A stretch of 64,000 bases of DNA from positions 72,605-136,604 of the forward strand of contig JAUTXP010000014.1 of assembly GCA_030837965.1 (NCBI GenBank). The letters are read 5' to 3'. Below are positions 36,513 to 44,731 of this stretch, piece after piece (the stretch's first letter is position 1; each line of letters opens with the position of its first letter). This DNA is from Acidimicrobiaceae bacterium (GTDB lineage: Bacteria; Actinomycetota; Acidimicrobiia; Acidimicrobiales; JAUTXP01). The translations under genes were made by a program, and so were the position numbers. The notes below the pieces were generated by a model. That model did no database searches. It worked only from the letters and a program-made list of their open reading frames with translations, and was not told the origin of the DNA.

Positions 36513-37691
36513 CTAGTTGATGCGCAACTCGGGCCGGAACACCCGGGCCGGGCCCATGTTGTCGATCTCCTTGGCCAGCGCCGCGAACGCCTGCGCGGCC
36601 TCGCCGTCCGGGTCCGACGCCGTCACCGGCAGCCCCACGTCGCCGCCCTCACGCAGGGCGGGCACGAGCGGCACCTGGGCCAGCAGGGGCACGCCCAACT
36701 CCTCGGACAGGACCGACCCGCCGCCTGCGCCGAACAGCTCATACCGGTGGCCGTCGTCGCCCGTGAACCAGGACATGTTCTCGATCACGCCTCGCAGCGG
36801 GAGGTTGATCTTCTTGGCCATGTAGGCCGTGCGCTGGGCGACGCGCTGGGCCGCGGCTTGCGGGGTGGTCACCACGAAGACCTCGGACTTGGGCAGGTAC
36901 TGGGCCATGGACAAGGCCACGTCGCCGGTGCCGGGCGGCATGTCGATCACGAGGTAGTCGAGGTCGCCCCAGTACACGTCGGTCAGGAACTGCTCCAGCG
37001 CCTTGTGCAGCATGGGGCCGCGCCACATCACCGGTTGGTTCTCCTCCACGAAGAACCCGATGGAGATGACCTTCACGCCGTAGGCCACGGGCGGGACCAG
37101 CAGGCCGTCGATGACGACGGGCTCTTGATCAATCCCCATCATCTTCGGGATGGAGAAGCCGTACACGTCGGCGTCGAGGATCCCGACCTCCCGACCCATC
37201 TTGGCCAGGGCCAACGCGGTGTTGACCGTGACCGACGACTTGCCCACGCCGCCCTTGCCCGACGTCATGCCGATCACACGCGTGCGCGAGCCGTCAGCCA
37301 TGAACGGGTTGGTGCGACCCTCCTCGTGGCCGAGCCGCTGGCCCTGACCGCCGTGACCGCCCCCGTGGGCGTGGCCCTCGTGGCCGCTTCCCGCCCCGGC
37401 GGCGCCGCCAGACAGCTTGTTGCGGAGGGCCTCGCGCTCGGCATCGGTCATGACCGTCAGGTCGACGTCGACGGCATCGACGCCGGCCAGCCCGCCCACT
37501 GCGGCGGTGACCCGGCTGGTGATCTCGGCCCGCAGCGGACAGCCCGCCACCGTCAGCGCCACCACCACCCGAACCTGTCCGCCCGCCACGTCGACGGACT
37601 TGACCATGTCCAACTCGACGATGCTGCGGTGAAGCTCGGGGTCCTGCACAGGGCGGAGGGCTTCGAGGACCTCGGCTTCGGTGACCGGCAT
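36513..37691 (-). CDS. mrp: Mrp/ApbC-family iron-sulfur cluster carrier ATPase
   Basis: 392 residues: an N-terminal MIP18/DUF59 domain (about 1-80), a His/Gly-rich linker (about 100-122), and a ParA-like ATPase with Walker A GKGGVGKSS at 145-153. The ENMSWF segment that usually precedes a CXXC cluster-binding pair is followed by TGDDGH, so the cysteine pair is absent here. It is divergent from the SufR-like regulator and next to a cysteine desulfurase, consistent with Fe-S assembly. Confidence 0.9.
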   Translation of the reverse strand: MPVTEAEVLEALRPVQDPELHRSIVELDMVKSVDVAGGQVRVVVALTVAGCPLRAEITSRVTAAVGGLAGVDAVDVDLTVMTDAEREALRNKLSGGAAGAGSGHEGHAHGGGHGGQGQRLGHEEGRTNPFMADGSRTRVIGMTSGKGGVGKSSVTVNTALALAKMGREVGILDADVYGFSIPKMMGIDQEPVVIDGLLVPPVAYGVKVISIGFFVEENQPVMWRGPMLHKALEQFLTDVYWGDLDYLVIDMPPGTGDVALSMAQYLPKSEVFVVTTPQAAAQRVAQRTAYMAKKINLPLRGVIENMSWFTGDDGHRYELFGAGGGSVLSEELGVPLLAQVPLVPALREGGDVGLPVTASDPDGEAAQAFAALAKEIDNMGPARVFRPELRIN

Positions 37692-37721
37692 TGGGGGAGC
37701 GCCTCCTAATTTCCACTACGG

Positions 37722-37738
37722 CGATAGGTAGAATATCG
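37722..37738 (+). promoter_or_regulatory. Candidate operator CGATA-N7-TATCG overlapping the -10 of the SufR-like gene
   Basis: CGATA and TATCG are perfect 5-bp inverted repeats around 7 nt. They enclose TAGAAT (37729-37734), a -10 box 7 nt before GTG 37742. A dimeric repressor bound here would block the regulator's own promoter and could affect the divergent mrp. Confidence 0.5.
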
Positions 37739-37741
37739 ACC

Positions 37742-38494
37742 GTGGGTTCATTACCCCTCACCGAGCGTCCGTTGGACGACCGGGAGTTCGCCGCCGCAGT
37801 GGCCGCCGTCACCAACGCATTCGGTGACCCCACCCGGCGCGACATCTACCTCTTCGCCAGGGAGACGCCGCTTGGCGTGACCGCGGCCCAGGTGGCCCAG
37901 CGCTTCGACCTGCACCCCAACGTGGCCCGCCACCACCTCGACAAGCTGGCCGCGGGCGGCTACCTCGACGTGCACGTCGAGCGCGGCGCGGAGCGGGGCC
38001 CGGACGAGCCGGGCCGGGCAGGCCGTCCGTCGAAGATGTATCAAGTGCCCGACAAGGCCTTGTCCACCGGGCTCGAGTTTCCGGGCCGCAGGGACGAGCT
38101 GCTCATCACCCTCCTGGGCCGGGCCCTCGCCCTCATCCCAGACGACCAGGCCGAAGCCATGGCCGAGCAGGTCGGCGAGGATTACGGCCGGACTCTCGCC
38201 GCCTCCATGTCCCCGGCCGACGGGCACCGCAGCTTCCGCACCGCGCTGCACGCGGTGGCCGACGCTCTCACCGCCCACGGCTTCGCGGCCCACACCGAGC
38301 CCAGGGGCGGGTCGCTGGCCATCGTGTCCGAGCACTGTCCGTTCGGCGACGCCGCCACCCAGCACCCGGTGATGTGCGCGGTCGACCGGGGCATCGTGCG
38401 GGGCATGCTGGCAGGCCTCTACGGCGACACCACCCCGGCCACCACGGCGTCGCGCGCCCAGGGCGACGAGGCCTGCGTCACCAGCCTCTCCTAG
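37742..38494 (+). CDS. SufR-like winged-helix regulator
   Basis: 250 residues from GTG 37742 (the track start runs into mrp). The N-terminal winged helix (AFGDPTRRDIYLFARE, VAQRFDLHPNVARHHLDKLAAGGYL) and C-terminal sensor half with EHCPFGDAATQHPVMCAVDRG match the SufR/DeoR-like family, where conserved cysteines hold a 4Fe-4S or similar cluster. It lies between mrp and a cysteine desulfurase, which supports control of Fe-S assembly. SUF genes themselves are not in the window. Confidence 0.82.
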   Translation: MGSLPLTERPLDDREFAAAVAAVTNAFGDPTRRDIYLFARETPLGVTAAQVAQRFDLHPNVARHHLDKLAAGGYLDVHVERGAERGPDEPGRAGRPSKMYQVPDKALSTGLEFPGRRDELLITLLGRALALIPDDQAEAMAEQVGEDYGRTLAASMSPADGHRSFRTALHAVADALTAHGFAAHTEPRGGSLAIVSEHCPFGDAATQHPVMCAVDRGIVRGMLAGLYGDTTPATTASRAQGDEACVTSLS

Positions 38495-38508
38495 CGGCGG
38501 GCGCCTGA

Positions 38509-39630
38509 TTGCCCCGCCACTACCTCGACCACGCGTCCACCTCGCCCGCGCGCCCCGCAGTCGTCGAGGCCATGCTGCCCTGGCTCACCGGCGACGGGGC
38601 GGGCGACCCGGGCCGGGTGCACACCGAGGGGCGGATGGCCAGGGCCGCCATCGAGGACGCCCGCGAGCAGGTGGCCGTCTTGTTGGGCGCCCGGCCCCGC
38701 GAGGTCGTCTTCACCAGTGGGGCGACCGAGGCGGCCAACGCCGCGGTCTGGGGCGCAGCCCGTCGTCGGCCCGAAGGCTTGATGGCGTATGCGGAGGTGG
38801 AGCACTCGGCCGTGCGCGACGCCTCGGCTCGGCACCGCAGCACCGTCGTCCCGGTGGACCGCACTGGACGAATCGACCCGGCCGCGTTGTCCAACCTCGA
38901 CCCGGCCGACGTGGCCCTGGTCCACTGCCAGTGGGGCAACCACGAGGTGGGCACGTTGCAACCGGTTGCGCAGGTCGTGGAGTGGTGCCGGGCCCACGAG
39001 GTGCTCGTGCACATCGACGCGGCCCAGGCCGCCGGCCGCGTGCCCATCGACTTCGACGGGTTGGGGGCAGACCTCATGTCGGTCAGCGCCCACAAGCTGG
39101 GCGGGCCCAAAGGCGTGGGCGCGCTGCTGGTGCGCCGCGGCCTGCGGCTGGACCCGATGCTGGTCGGCGGCGAGCAGGAGCGGGCCCGCCGGGCCGGGCT
39201 GGAGAACGTGCCCGGCATCGTGGGCTTCGGCGCCGCCGCCCGAGCACTCTCAGAGTGCCTGCTCCAAGAGTGCGAGCGGTCACTCCAACAGTCGGAGCGG
39301 TTGCTCACACGGTTGGAGCAGATGCTCGGCGTGCACGCGTTCACGCCCGCCGACCGGGCGCTTCGACTGCCGCACATCGCCTGCTTCGCGGTCGACGGGG
39401 TGGAAGCCGAGCCCGTGCTGCTGGGACTGGACCAGGCGGGGATCGCGGCTCACTCGGGGTCGGCGTGCTCGTCCGAGTCGCTGGAGCCGTCGCCCGTGCT
39501 CGAGGCCATGGGCGTCGACGCGGACCACTCGCTTCGCTTCAGCGTGGGATGGTCGACCACCGAGGCGGACGTCGACGCTGCGATCGACGCCCTGCCTCGT
39601 GTCGTCGAGCGGCTGCGCGCCCTGCGCTGA
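38509..39630 (+). CDS. Cysteine desulfurase (NifS/IscS-like)
   Basis: 373 residues from TTG 38509, 14 bp after the SufR-like gene. PLP Lys is in SAHKLGGPKG at 196; the persulfide cysteine is Cys320 in SGSACSSES, the short loop of class I enzymes. DHASTSP near the N-terminus and HIDAAQAAG are conserved. It supplies sulfur for Fe-S clusters or tRNA thiolation. In actinobacteria a similar enzyme usually precedes mnmA; here the next gene is convergent. Confidence 0.9.
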   Translation: MPRHYLDHASTSPARPAVVEAMLPWLTGDGAGDPGRVHTEGRMARAAIEDAREQVAVLLGARPREVVFTSGATEAANAAVWGAARRRPEGLMAYAEVEHSAVRDASARHRSTVVPVDRTGRIDPAALSNLDPADVALVHCQWGNHEVGTLQPVAQVVEWCRAHEVLVHIDAAQAAGRVPIDFDGLGADLMSVSAHKLGGPKGVGALLVRRGLRLDPMLVGGEQERARRAGLENVPGIVGFGAAARALSECLLQECERSLQQSERLLTRLEQMLGVHAFTPADRALRLPHIACFAVDGVEAEPVLLGLDQAGIAAHSGSACSSESLEPSPVLEAMGVDADHSLRFSVGWSTTEADVDAAIDALPRVVERLRALR

Positions 39631-39650
39631 GCGGCAGTCAACCCCACGCG

Positions 39651-39660
39651 TCTGGAGGAC
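39651..39660. repeat. Family D core TCTGGAGGAC
   Basis: The 10-nt core of the repeat at 13633 occurs here in the 44-bp convergent gap between the cysteine desulfurase and the molybdoenzyme gene, without a clear second arm. Confidence 0.4.
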
Positions 39661-39674
39661 CGGCGGCGGGTGAG

Positions 39675-40310
39675 TCAGTCGCCCCAGTAGCGCTGTTCGA
39701 GGAACGGGTCGCCGTACATGTGGTAGCCGTTGCGCTCCCAGAAGCCGGGGGCGTCGGCGGCCATGAACTCCACGCCCCGAAGCCACTTGGCCGACTTCCA
39801 GAAGTAGAGCCGGGGCACGAAGGCCCGCAGTGGATAGCCGTGCTCCGGCTCCAATGGCCGCCCGTCGAACTCGTAGGCCAGCAGGCACCGGGGTTGGCCC
39901 TGCTCGTCCACGCCCCGTACGTCGTCAAGGGGCACGTTGGCCGTGAACCCGTACTCCGAGTGCCACATGACGTGGGTGGCCGACGGGTCGACCGACACGA
40001 GGTCGAGCATGGCGTCGAAGGCCACGCCTCGCCAGACCGTGTCGAACTTGGACCACTTGGTGACGCAGTGGATGTCGACCGTGGCCTCAGCCGCAGGCAA
40101 GGCCCGCAACTCGTCCCACGACAAGGTGCGCTCGCGCTCGACCAGGCCGAAGACCTTGAAGTCCCAGTCGGCCAGGTCCTCATAGACAGGGACGCTGCCT
40201 GCATGCAGGACCGGGAAGCGCTCGGTGAAGTACTGGCCGGGCGGCAGTCGGGCCGGGTCGATGCCCCGTTCTTCGAGCGACTTGCGATTTCGGTCGAAGA
40301 AGCCAGCCAC
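39675..40310 (-). CDS. Sulfite-oxidase-like molybdoenzyme, cytoplasmic type
   Basis: 211 residues, no signal peptide. Molybdopterin-fold signatures are LPPGQYFTERFPVLHAG, VDIHCVTKWSKFD with the Mo-ligand Cys, GFTANVPLDDVRG, and FWKSAKWLRGVEF. It is a paralogue of the 35702 protein but lacks an export signal. It is divergent from azlC by 17 bp. The natural substrate is unknown; many genomes carry this family as sulfite oxidase-like oxidoreductases. Confidence 0.85.
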   Translation of the reverse strand: MAGFFDRNRKSLEERGIDPARLPPGQYFTERFPVLHAGSVPVYEDLADWDFKVFGLVERERTLSWDELRALPAAEATVDIHCVTKWSKFDTVWRGVAFDAMLDLVSVDPSATHVMWHSEYGFTANVPLDDVRGVDEQGQPRCLLAYEFDGRPLEPEHGYPLRAFVPRLYFWKSAKWLRGVEFMAADAPGFWERNGYHMYGDPFLEQRYWGD

Positions 40311-40315
40311 ATCCC

Positions 40316-40321
40316 TATCCT
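40316..40321 (+). promoter_or_regulatory. -10-like box of azlC
   Basis: TATCCT ends 6 nt before GTG 40328, a leaderless arrangement. Confidence 0.4.
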
Positions 40322-40327
40322 TTCACG

Positions 40328-41059
40328 GTGCTTCGCGCCCCCCGACCCGTCGTGCTCGCCGCCCTGCCCGTCGTCACGGCGGTCGGCGTGTTCGGCATCT
40401 CGTACGGCGTGCTGGGCGTGGCCGCGGGCATCCCAGGGTGGCAGCTGGTCGTGATGTCGATGACCGTGTTCGCCGGATCGTCCCAGTTCGCAGCGGTGTC
40501 GGCCCTGGGCGGGGCGGGCGGGGCAATCGGCGCCATCGTGTCGGGCGGGCTGTTGAACACTCGGTATCTGGCGACCGGCACGGCGGCCGGTCGAGTGCTT
40601 CCCGGCGGCAGGATTCGACGGGCCTTGCTCGGCCAACTGGTAGTGGACGAGAGCTATGCCCTGGGCGTGGCCGTGGGCGGGCCAGACAGTCCCGACCCGG
40701 ACGCCATGCTCGCGGCCGGCTCGATGGAGTGGCTGGCGTGGGTGGTGGGATCGGCGATCGGTGTGCTCATCGGGCCGGTGGTGGGCGACCCGATGCGGCT
40801 GGGGCTGGACGCCGCCTTCCCGGCCATGTTCGTGGCCTTGCTGTGGCCGCTGCTCGACCGGCCGGGGGCCCGGCGGTGTGCGCTGGGCGGTGCACTGGCC
40901 GTGGCCGTCGTCGCCCCGCTGGCGCCTGGCGGACTGGAACTGGCGGCGGCGGGCGTGGTCGGGCTCATCCTCGCAGGGGACGGCGACTCCCCAGGAGGCG
41001 CCGGCAATGCGGGCGATGCCGGCAATGCGGGCGATGCGGCGTTGGGCGGGCCGGCATGA
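40328..41059 (+). CDS. azlC: AzlC-family branched-chain amino acid exporter, large subunit
   Basis: 243 residues from GTG 40328, about seven membrane helices. Signatures: GISYGVLGVAAGIPGWQLVVMSMTVFAGSSQFAAV and GLLNTRYLATGTAAG, then DESYALG. With AzlD it exports hydrophobic amino acids such as leucine or analogues. The C-terminal tail carries an Asn/Ala/Gly/Asp repeat (GNAGDAGNAGDA) encoded by a short DNA repeat. Confidence 0.9.
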   Translation: MLRAPRPVVLAALPVVTAVGVFGISYGVLGVAAGIPGWQLVVMSMTVFAGSSQFAAVSALGGAGGAIGAIVSGGLLNTRYLATGTAAGRVLPGGRIRRALLGQLVVDESYALGVAVGGPDSPDPDAMLAAGSMEWLAWVVGSAIGVLIGPVVGDPMRLGLDAAFPAMFVALLWPLLDRPGARRCALGGALAVAVVAPLAPGGLELAAAGVVGLILAGDGDSPGGAGNAGDAGNAGDAALGGPA

Positions 41060-41355
41060 GCGAGTCGATGCTCGCCCTCGTCGGGCTGACCGCCGTCACC
41101 GTGGTCTTCAAGGGCGCGGGCCCCATGCTCCACCGCGTGCCCGAGCCCCTGGCCCGCCGACTGGCCGGGCTGGCGCCCGCCCTCCTGGCCGGACTGGTGA
41201 TGAGCGAGGTCATCGGGCGCAACGGCCTGCCCCACGTCGACGCCAAGATGGCAGGTGTGGCCGGGGCCGTCGGGCTGGCCTCCCGCCGGGCCCCGCTGGC
41301 CGTGTGTGTGGTCGCGGGCGCGGCGGTGGCCGCCCTCCTCCGCCTCGTCACCTGA
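41056..41355 (+). CDS. azlD: AzlD-family small subunit of the amino acid exporter
   Basis: 99 residues and about four helices, starting within the azlC stop (ATGA overlap). AzlD signatures are LTAVTVVFKGAGPMLHRVPEPLARRLAGLAPALLAGLV. It forms the exporter complex with AzlC in the cytoplasmic membrane. Confidence 0.88.
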   Translation: MSESMLALVGLTAVTVVFKGAGPMLHRVPEPLARRLAGLAPALLAGLVMSEVIGRNGLPHVDAKMAGVAGAVGLASRRAPLAVCVVAGAAVAALLRLVT

Positions 41356-41422
41356 GTCACCTGATCGCCCGGCCGCCGGTCCCCGGCCCGCCGGGACGAC
41401 AAGGGCGATGGCGCAACGGCGA

Positions 41423-41833
41423 TCAGCTCACACAGAACTCGTTGCCCTCCGGGTCCTGCATCACGAAGTGGACCTCGTGGAAGGGCCCGAAGTCGCCCTC
41501 GTAACGGACCTGCACGGTGGCCCCCAACTCGACCAGCCGCTGCACCTCGGCATCCAGCCCGGCCTCGCCGGACTTCACATCGACGTGCAGTCGGTTCTTG
41601 CCCACCTTGCCTTCGGGCACCCGCTGGAAGAACATCCGGGGCCGCACGCCATCGGGGTCCGACGCCGCGCTGCGAGCGCCGAACTCGGCGTCGGGCAGGC
41701 CGTTCTCGCGCATCCACTTGACCGTGTCGTCGTCCCACTCCCACTCGAGCTTGTAGCCCAAGGCCTCGGCCCAGAACCGGGCTAGCGGCTCGGGGTCGGC
41801 GCAGTCGAACACCACTTGCAATGAATGGGCCAT
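41423..41833 (-). CDS. VOC-superfamily protein
   Basis: 136 residues from ATG 41833. The sequence begins LQVVFDCADPEPLARFWAEALGYKLEW, typical of the glyoxalase-like domain with metal/substrate region HVDVKSG and the terminal MQDPEGNEFCV. It starts 1 nt into the stop of the AtuA-like small gene (TGATG), so it is coupled to it. The substrate may relate to terpenoid or acyl-CoA catabolism, but this is only positional. Confidence 0.85.
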   Translation of the reverse strand: MAHSLQVVFDCADPEPLARFWAEALGYKLEWEWDDDTVKWMRENGLPDAEFGARSAASDPDGVRPRMFFQRVPEGKVGKNRLHVDVKSGEAGLDAEVQRLVELGATVQVRYEGDFGPFHEVHFVMQDPEGNEFCVS

Positions 41834-42213
41834 CACGTCCTCCATGCGTCGAGCGGCGCCCGCCTGCCCCTGCGGACCGACGCGGCCGCCACTTCGTCCG
41901 GCACCTCGATCTCCAAGCGCAACAAGGCGGCGCCGAAGGTCTTGCCCAGGTTGTCGCTGCGCAGGCTGCGGGGCGCGCCCCCGCCCAGCGCGGCCTGCAT
42001 CACGAACTTCAAGGCCCACACATTGGCTGCCTCGTAGCGCACGACCTCGCCTTGCACCAGTGATCCAAAGAGGGCCTTGACCCGTTCGGCCGTGACCTCG
42101 GCCTTGATCACCTCGAAGGCGGCCTCGTCGTCGGCGAACAACGACAGGTCGCTGATGTCGCCCTTGTCGCCGGACCGGGCCCCGCACAGGTCGCGCAACG
42201 GGATGCGGGCCAT
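41833..42213 (-). CDS. AtuA-like C-terminal (ferredoxin-fold) protein
   Basis: 126 residues from ATG 42213, matching the small domain that forms the C-terminus of AtuA-type proteins (ARIPLRDLCGARSGDKGDISDLSLFA, then FVMQAALGGGAPRSLRSDNLGKTFGAALL). It is encoded separately here, 4 bp downstream of the large AtuA gene. The 257-residue track ORF is an out-of-frame extension. Confidence 0.85.
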   Translation of the reverse strand: MARIPLRDLCGARSGDKGDISDLSLFADDEAAFEVIKAEVTAERVKALFGSLVQGEVVRYEAANVWALKFVMQAALGGGAPRSLRSDNLGKTFGAALLRLEIEVPDEVAAASVRRGRRAPLDAWRT

Positions 42214-42217
42214 GACC

Positions 42218-43534
42218 TCAGACCTCCTGCACGTCGACGCGGACCTGGGCGTCGACCAACGCCTTGTCGACGGGGAACGGGTCGACGGCCAGCAGTTGCG
42301 TGGGCTTGCCGCCCCGGTCCCTGCCGGTGCCGCTGATGGTGGGCGGGCCGGACAGGCCGAGCACGCCCACCGACCGCGCCACTGCGCTAGCCGTCTCCGC
42401 GTCGGCGCAGCGCCACGCCAGCCTGCCCACGACCTCCGGCGGCTCACAGTCGGACCGCTCGCCCCAGTAGGCGCCCGCGCCGAAGAACTCCTCGCACCAC
42501 TCATCGACGACCACGCCGCGCTGCTCGGCCTTGGTCCTGATGAAGTGCAGCGCGGCCCTGGCCTTGGCCTCCGCGTCCGGCCATGAGTAGGCCATGCGCA
42601 CCTCACCGGACCATCCGGCAGGCGTACAGCGCAATGCCTTGTACGAGGCGGGCGGCGGCCCGCCCCGCGCCCCGCTGACGCGCACCCGATCGCGGCCTTG
42701 GTCCTCGACCGCGAGCGAGGTGAAGTCGGCCGTTGCGTCGGGGTTGAGATAGTGCGCCGGGTCGTGCACCTCGTAGAGCAACTGCTCGCGCACGGTGTCG
42801 AACGTGACCATGCCGCCGGTCTTGTCGGGCTTGGTGATGACGGCCGAGCCGTCGGCCTCGCACTCGGCCAAGGGAAAGCCCACCCGCATCGGGTCCGGGT
42901 TCTCCCACCACGCGCCCGAGTAGTTGCCGCCCGCGACCTGGCCGCTGCACTCCAGCAAGTGGCCGATGGCCACGCCCGCGGCCAAACGGTCCCAGTCCTC
43001 CCACGACCACCCGAACTCGTGCACCAGCGGGGCCACGAACAACGACGCGTCGGCCACCCGGCCGGTGATCACCACGTCGGCCCCCTGTTGCAGCGCATCG
43101 ACGATGGGCCGCGCCCCCAGGTAGGCGTTGGCGAACAGCGTGTCGTCGGGCAGGTCGATCACGCCCTGTTCGGCCAAGGGCCGGACGTCGTCGCCCACCA
43201 CAGTGGCGACCTTCAAGCCATTCGCCCCTGCCGCCTTGGCTGCGGCCACCGCGGCCCGTCCCGCGGCGATGGGATTGATCCCGCCTGCGTTGGTGATGAA
43301 CTTCGTGCGCCCGTCGAGGATGTGGGGCAGGGCCACTCGCAAGTACAGCGGCAGGTCACGCGTGTAGCCGAGCGACTCGTCCCGCTGACGGTCCTTCTGC
43401 AAGATGGCCAAGGTGAGTTCGGCCAACGCCTCGCACACGAGGTAGTCGACGCCCGCATCGAGCACGTCGGCAACCGGCTCGATCCCGTCGCCGTAGAAGC
43501 CCTGTCCGCCGCCGATGCGCACGGTGCCCGTCAC
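42218..43534 (-). CDS. AtuA-family acyclic terpene utilisation protein (DUF1446)
   Basis: 438 residues. DUF1446 signatures: RIGGGQGFYGDGIEPV at the N-terminus, CEALAELTLAIL, NAGGINP, GLKVATVVGDDV, and ADVVITGRVADASLFVAP. AtuA in Pseudomonas belongs to the citronellol/geraniol acyl-CoA pathway, but no AtuCF or other partner is nearby, so the pathway is open. It starts 10 bp after the ccm operon ends, in the same direction. Confidence 0.85.
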   Translation of the reverse strand: MTGTVRIGGGQGFYGDGIEPVADVLDAGVDYLVCEALAELTLAILQKDRQRDESLGYTRDLPLYLRVALPHILDGRTKFITNAGGINPIAAGRAAVAAAKAAGANGLKVATVVGDDVRPLAEQGVIDLPDDTLFANAYLGARPIVDALQQGADVVITGRVADASLFVAPLVHEFGWSWEDWDRLAAGVAIGHLLECSGQVAGGNYSGAWWENPDPMRVGFPLAECEADGSAVITKPDKTGGMVTFDTVREQLLYEVHDPAHYLNPDATADFTSLAVEDQGRDRVRVSGARGGPPPASYKALRCTPAGWSGEVRMAYSWPDAEAKARAALHFIRTKAEQRGVVVDEWCEEFFGAGAYWGERSDCEPPEVVGRLAWRCADAETASAVARSVGVLGLSGPPTISGTGRDRGGKPTQLLAVDPFPVDKALVDAQVRVDVQEV

Positions 43535-43543
43535 GCCCCGAAG

Positions 43544-44731
43544 CTACCCGCCTGGCGGACCGCCGCCCGCGCCCGTGCCGACCGCCTGCTTGGCCGCGTC
43601 CAGCTCCTGTTGCACCAACGACGCCATGTCCGGCTCGCCCCCGCCGGAGAGGAAGGCCTCGAACTCCGGGATGGCTCCAGCCGCGTCGTGCTTGTCCCGC
43701 AGCAGGATCTCGCCTCGGAAGAAGTGGGCGTCCGGGTATTTCGGGTCGGCCGCGATGGCGCGCTCCACATAGGAGAGGCCCTTGTCGATCAAGGCCGGAT
43801 CGGACCCGGACCGTCCGGCCAGCCGCACCAGCCAGCCCCGGTAGGCCAGCGCCTGCGCGTTCTGCGGGTCGTCCTTGATGACCTGGTCGTAGAGCTTGAT
43901 GGCATCGAGCAGCTTGCCCTGGCCTGCCAGCGCGGCAGCCCGAGCAAGGCGCTCGCCGGACGTTTCCGTGATCCCGCCCGCCACCGTCTGCCCCGGCACC
44001 CGCTCCCCGGCGGTGCGGGCCACGGCCATGCCCGCCACGCCCGCCAGGGCCAGCACGCCCGCGCCCACGACGACGGGCCGAAGCGGCCGACGCGTTCGCG
44101 TCGGGGACACGACTCGGTCGCCGCGCAGCCGGGCCGCGGCGCGAGCGGTGTAGTCGTCCCGCAAGGCCGAGTAGTCGGCGTCCTCGATATCGCCCGCGGC
44201 CCGCTCGCGGTCCAAGTCGGCCAACGATGTCAACAGGAAGGCCAGCTCCTCGTCCTCGTCGGCGCCTTCGCCTTGCTGTCCGCCAAGCGCGGCCGCGACC
44301 AACGACCGGTCCTCCTCGCTCACCGCCGGACCGCCGACGCGCCGACGCCGCCAACCGCGGAACACGACCACCAGTCCGGCCAGGCCCAGCACGCCGCCCG
44401 CGACAGGCAAGGCCCAGACCAGGGCGCTGACGCCGGACGACTGGGGCCGCAACAAGATGTCCTGCCCGTAGCGGTCGACCAGATAGGCCCGCACCTGCGC
44501 GTCCGAGTAGCCCGCCTCGACCTGCGACTTGATCTGGGCCCGGATGGCCTCGGACGCGGGCGCGTCCGACTCGTCAGCCGACAGGCTCTCGCACGTCGGG
44601 CAGCGCACCTCCTTGGCGATGTGCAGGACGCGCTCGTTGACCGTCGGCGTGTGACCGCCGCGCAGCGAGCCCGCCACCACCGCGCCCGCCATCACGACAG
44701 CCAGCACCAGCACGGGGAGCCAGCGCTTCAC
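43544..44731 (-). CDS. ccmH: CcmH-CcmI fusion: apocytochrome c handling protein
   Basis: 395 residues from GTG 44731. The CcmH part has a signal anchor and the redox pair in EVRCPTCESL at 44-47, then a second helix near 105-125. A CcmI-like part follows: another membrane helix (VVVGAGVLALAGVAGMAV) and TPR repeats (LDAIKLYDQVIKDDPQNAQALAYRGW, LSYVERAIAADPKYPDAHFFRG). CcmH reduces and CcmI holds apocytochrome for CcmF. Encoding both in one chain is less usual than separate genes. It overlaps ccmG by 4 bp. Confidence 0.88.
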   Translation of the reverse strand: MKRWLPVLVLAVVMAGAVVAGSLRGGHTPTVNERVLHIAKEVRCPTCESLSADESDAPASEAIRAQIKSQVEAGYSDAQVRAYLVDRYGQDILLRPQSSGVSALVWALPVAGGVLGLAGLVVVFRGWRRRRVGGPAVSEEDRSLVAAALGGQQGEGADEDEELAFLLTSLADLDRERAAGDIEDADYSALRDDYTARAAARLRGDRVVSPTRTRRPLRPVVVGAGVLALAGVAGMAVARTAGERVPGQTVAGGITETSGERLARAAALAGQGKLLDAIKLYDQVIKDDPQNAQALAYRGWLVRLAGRSGSDPALIDKGLSYVERAIAADPKYPDAHFFRGEILLRDKHDAAGAIPEFEAFLSGGGEPDMASLVQQELDAAKQAVGTGAGGGPPGG

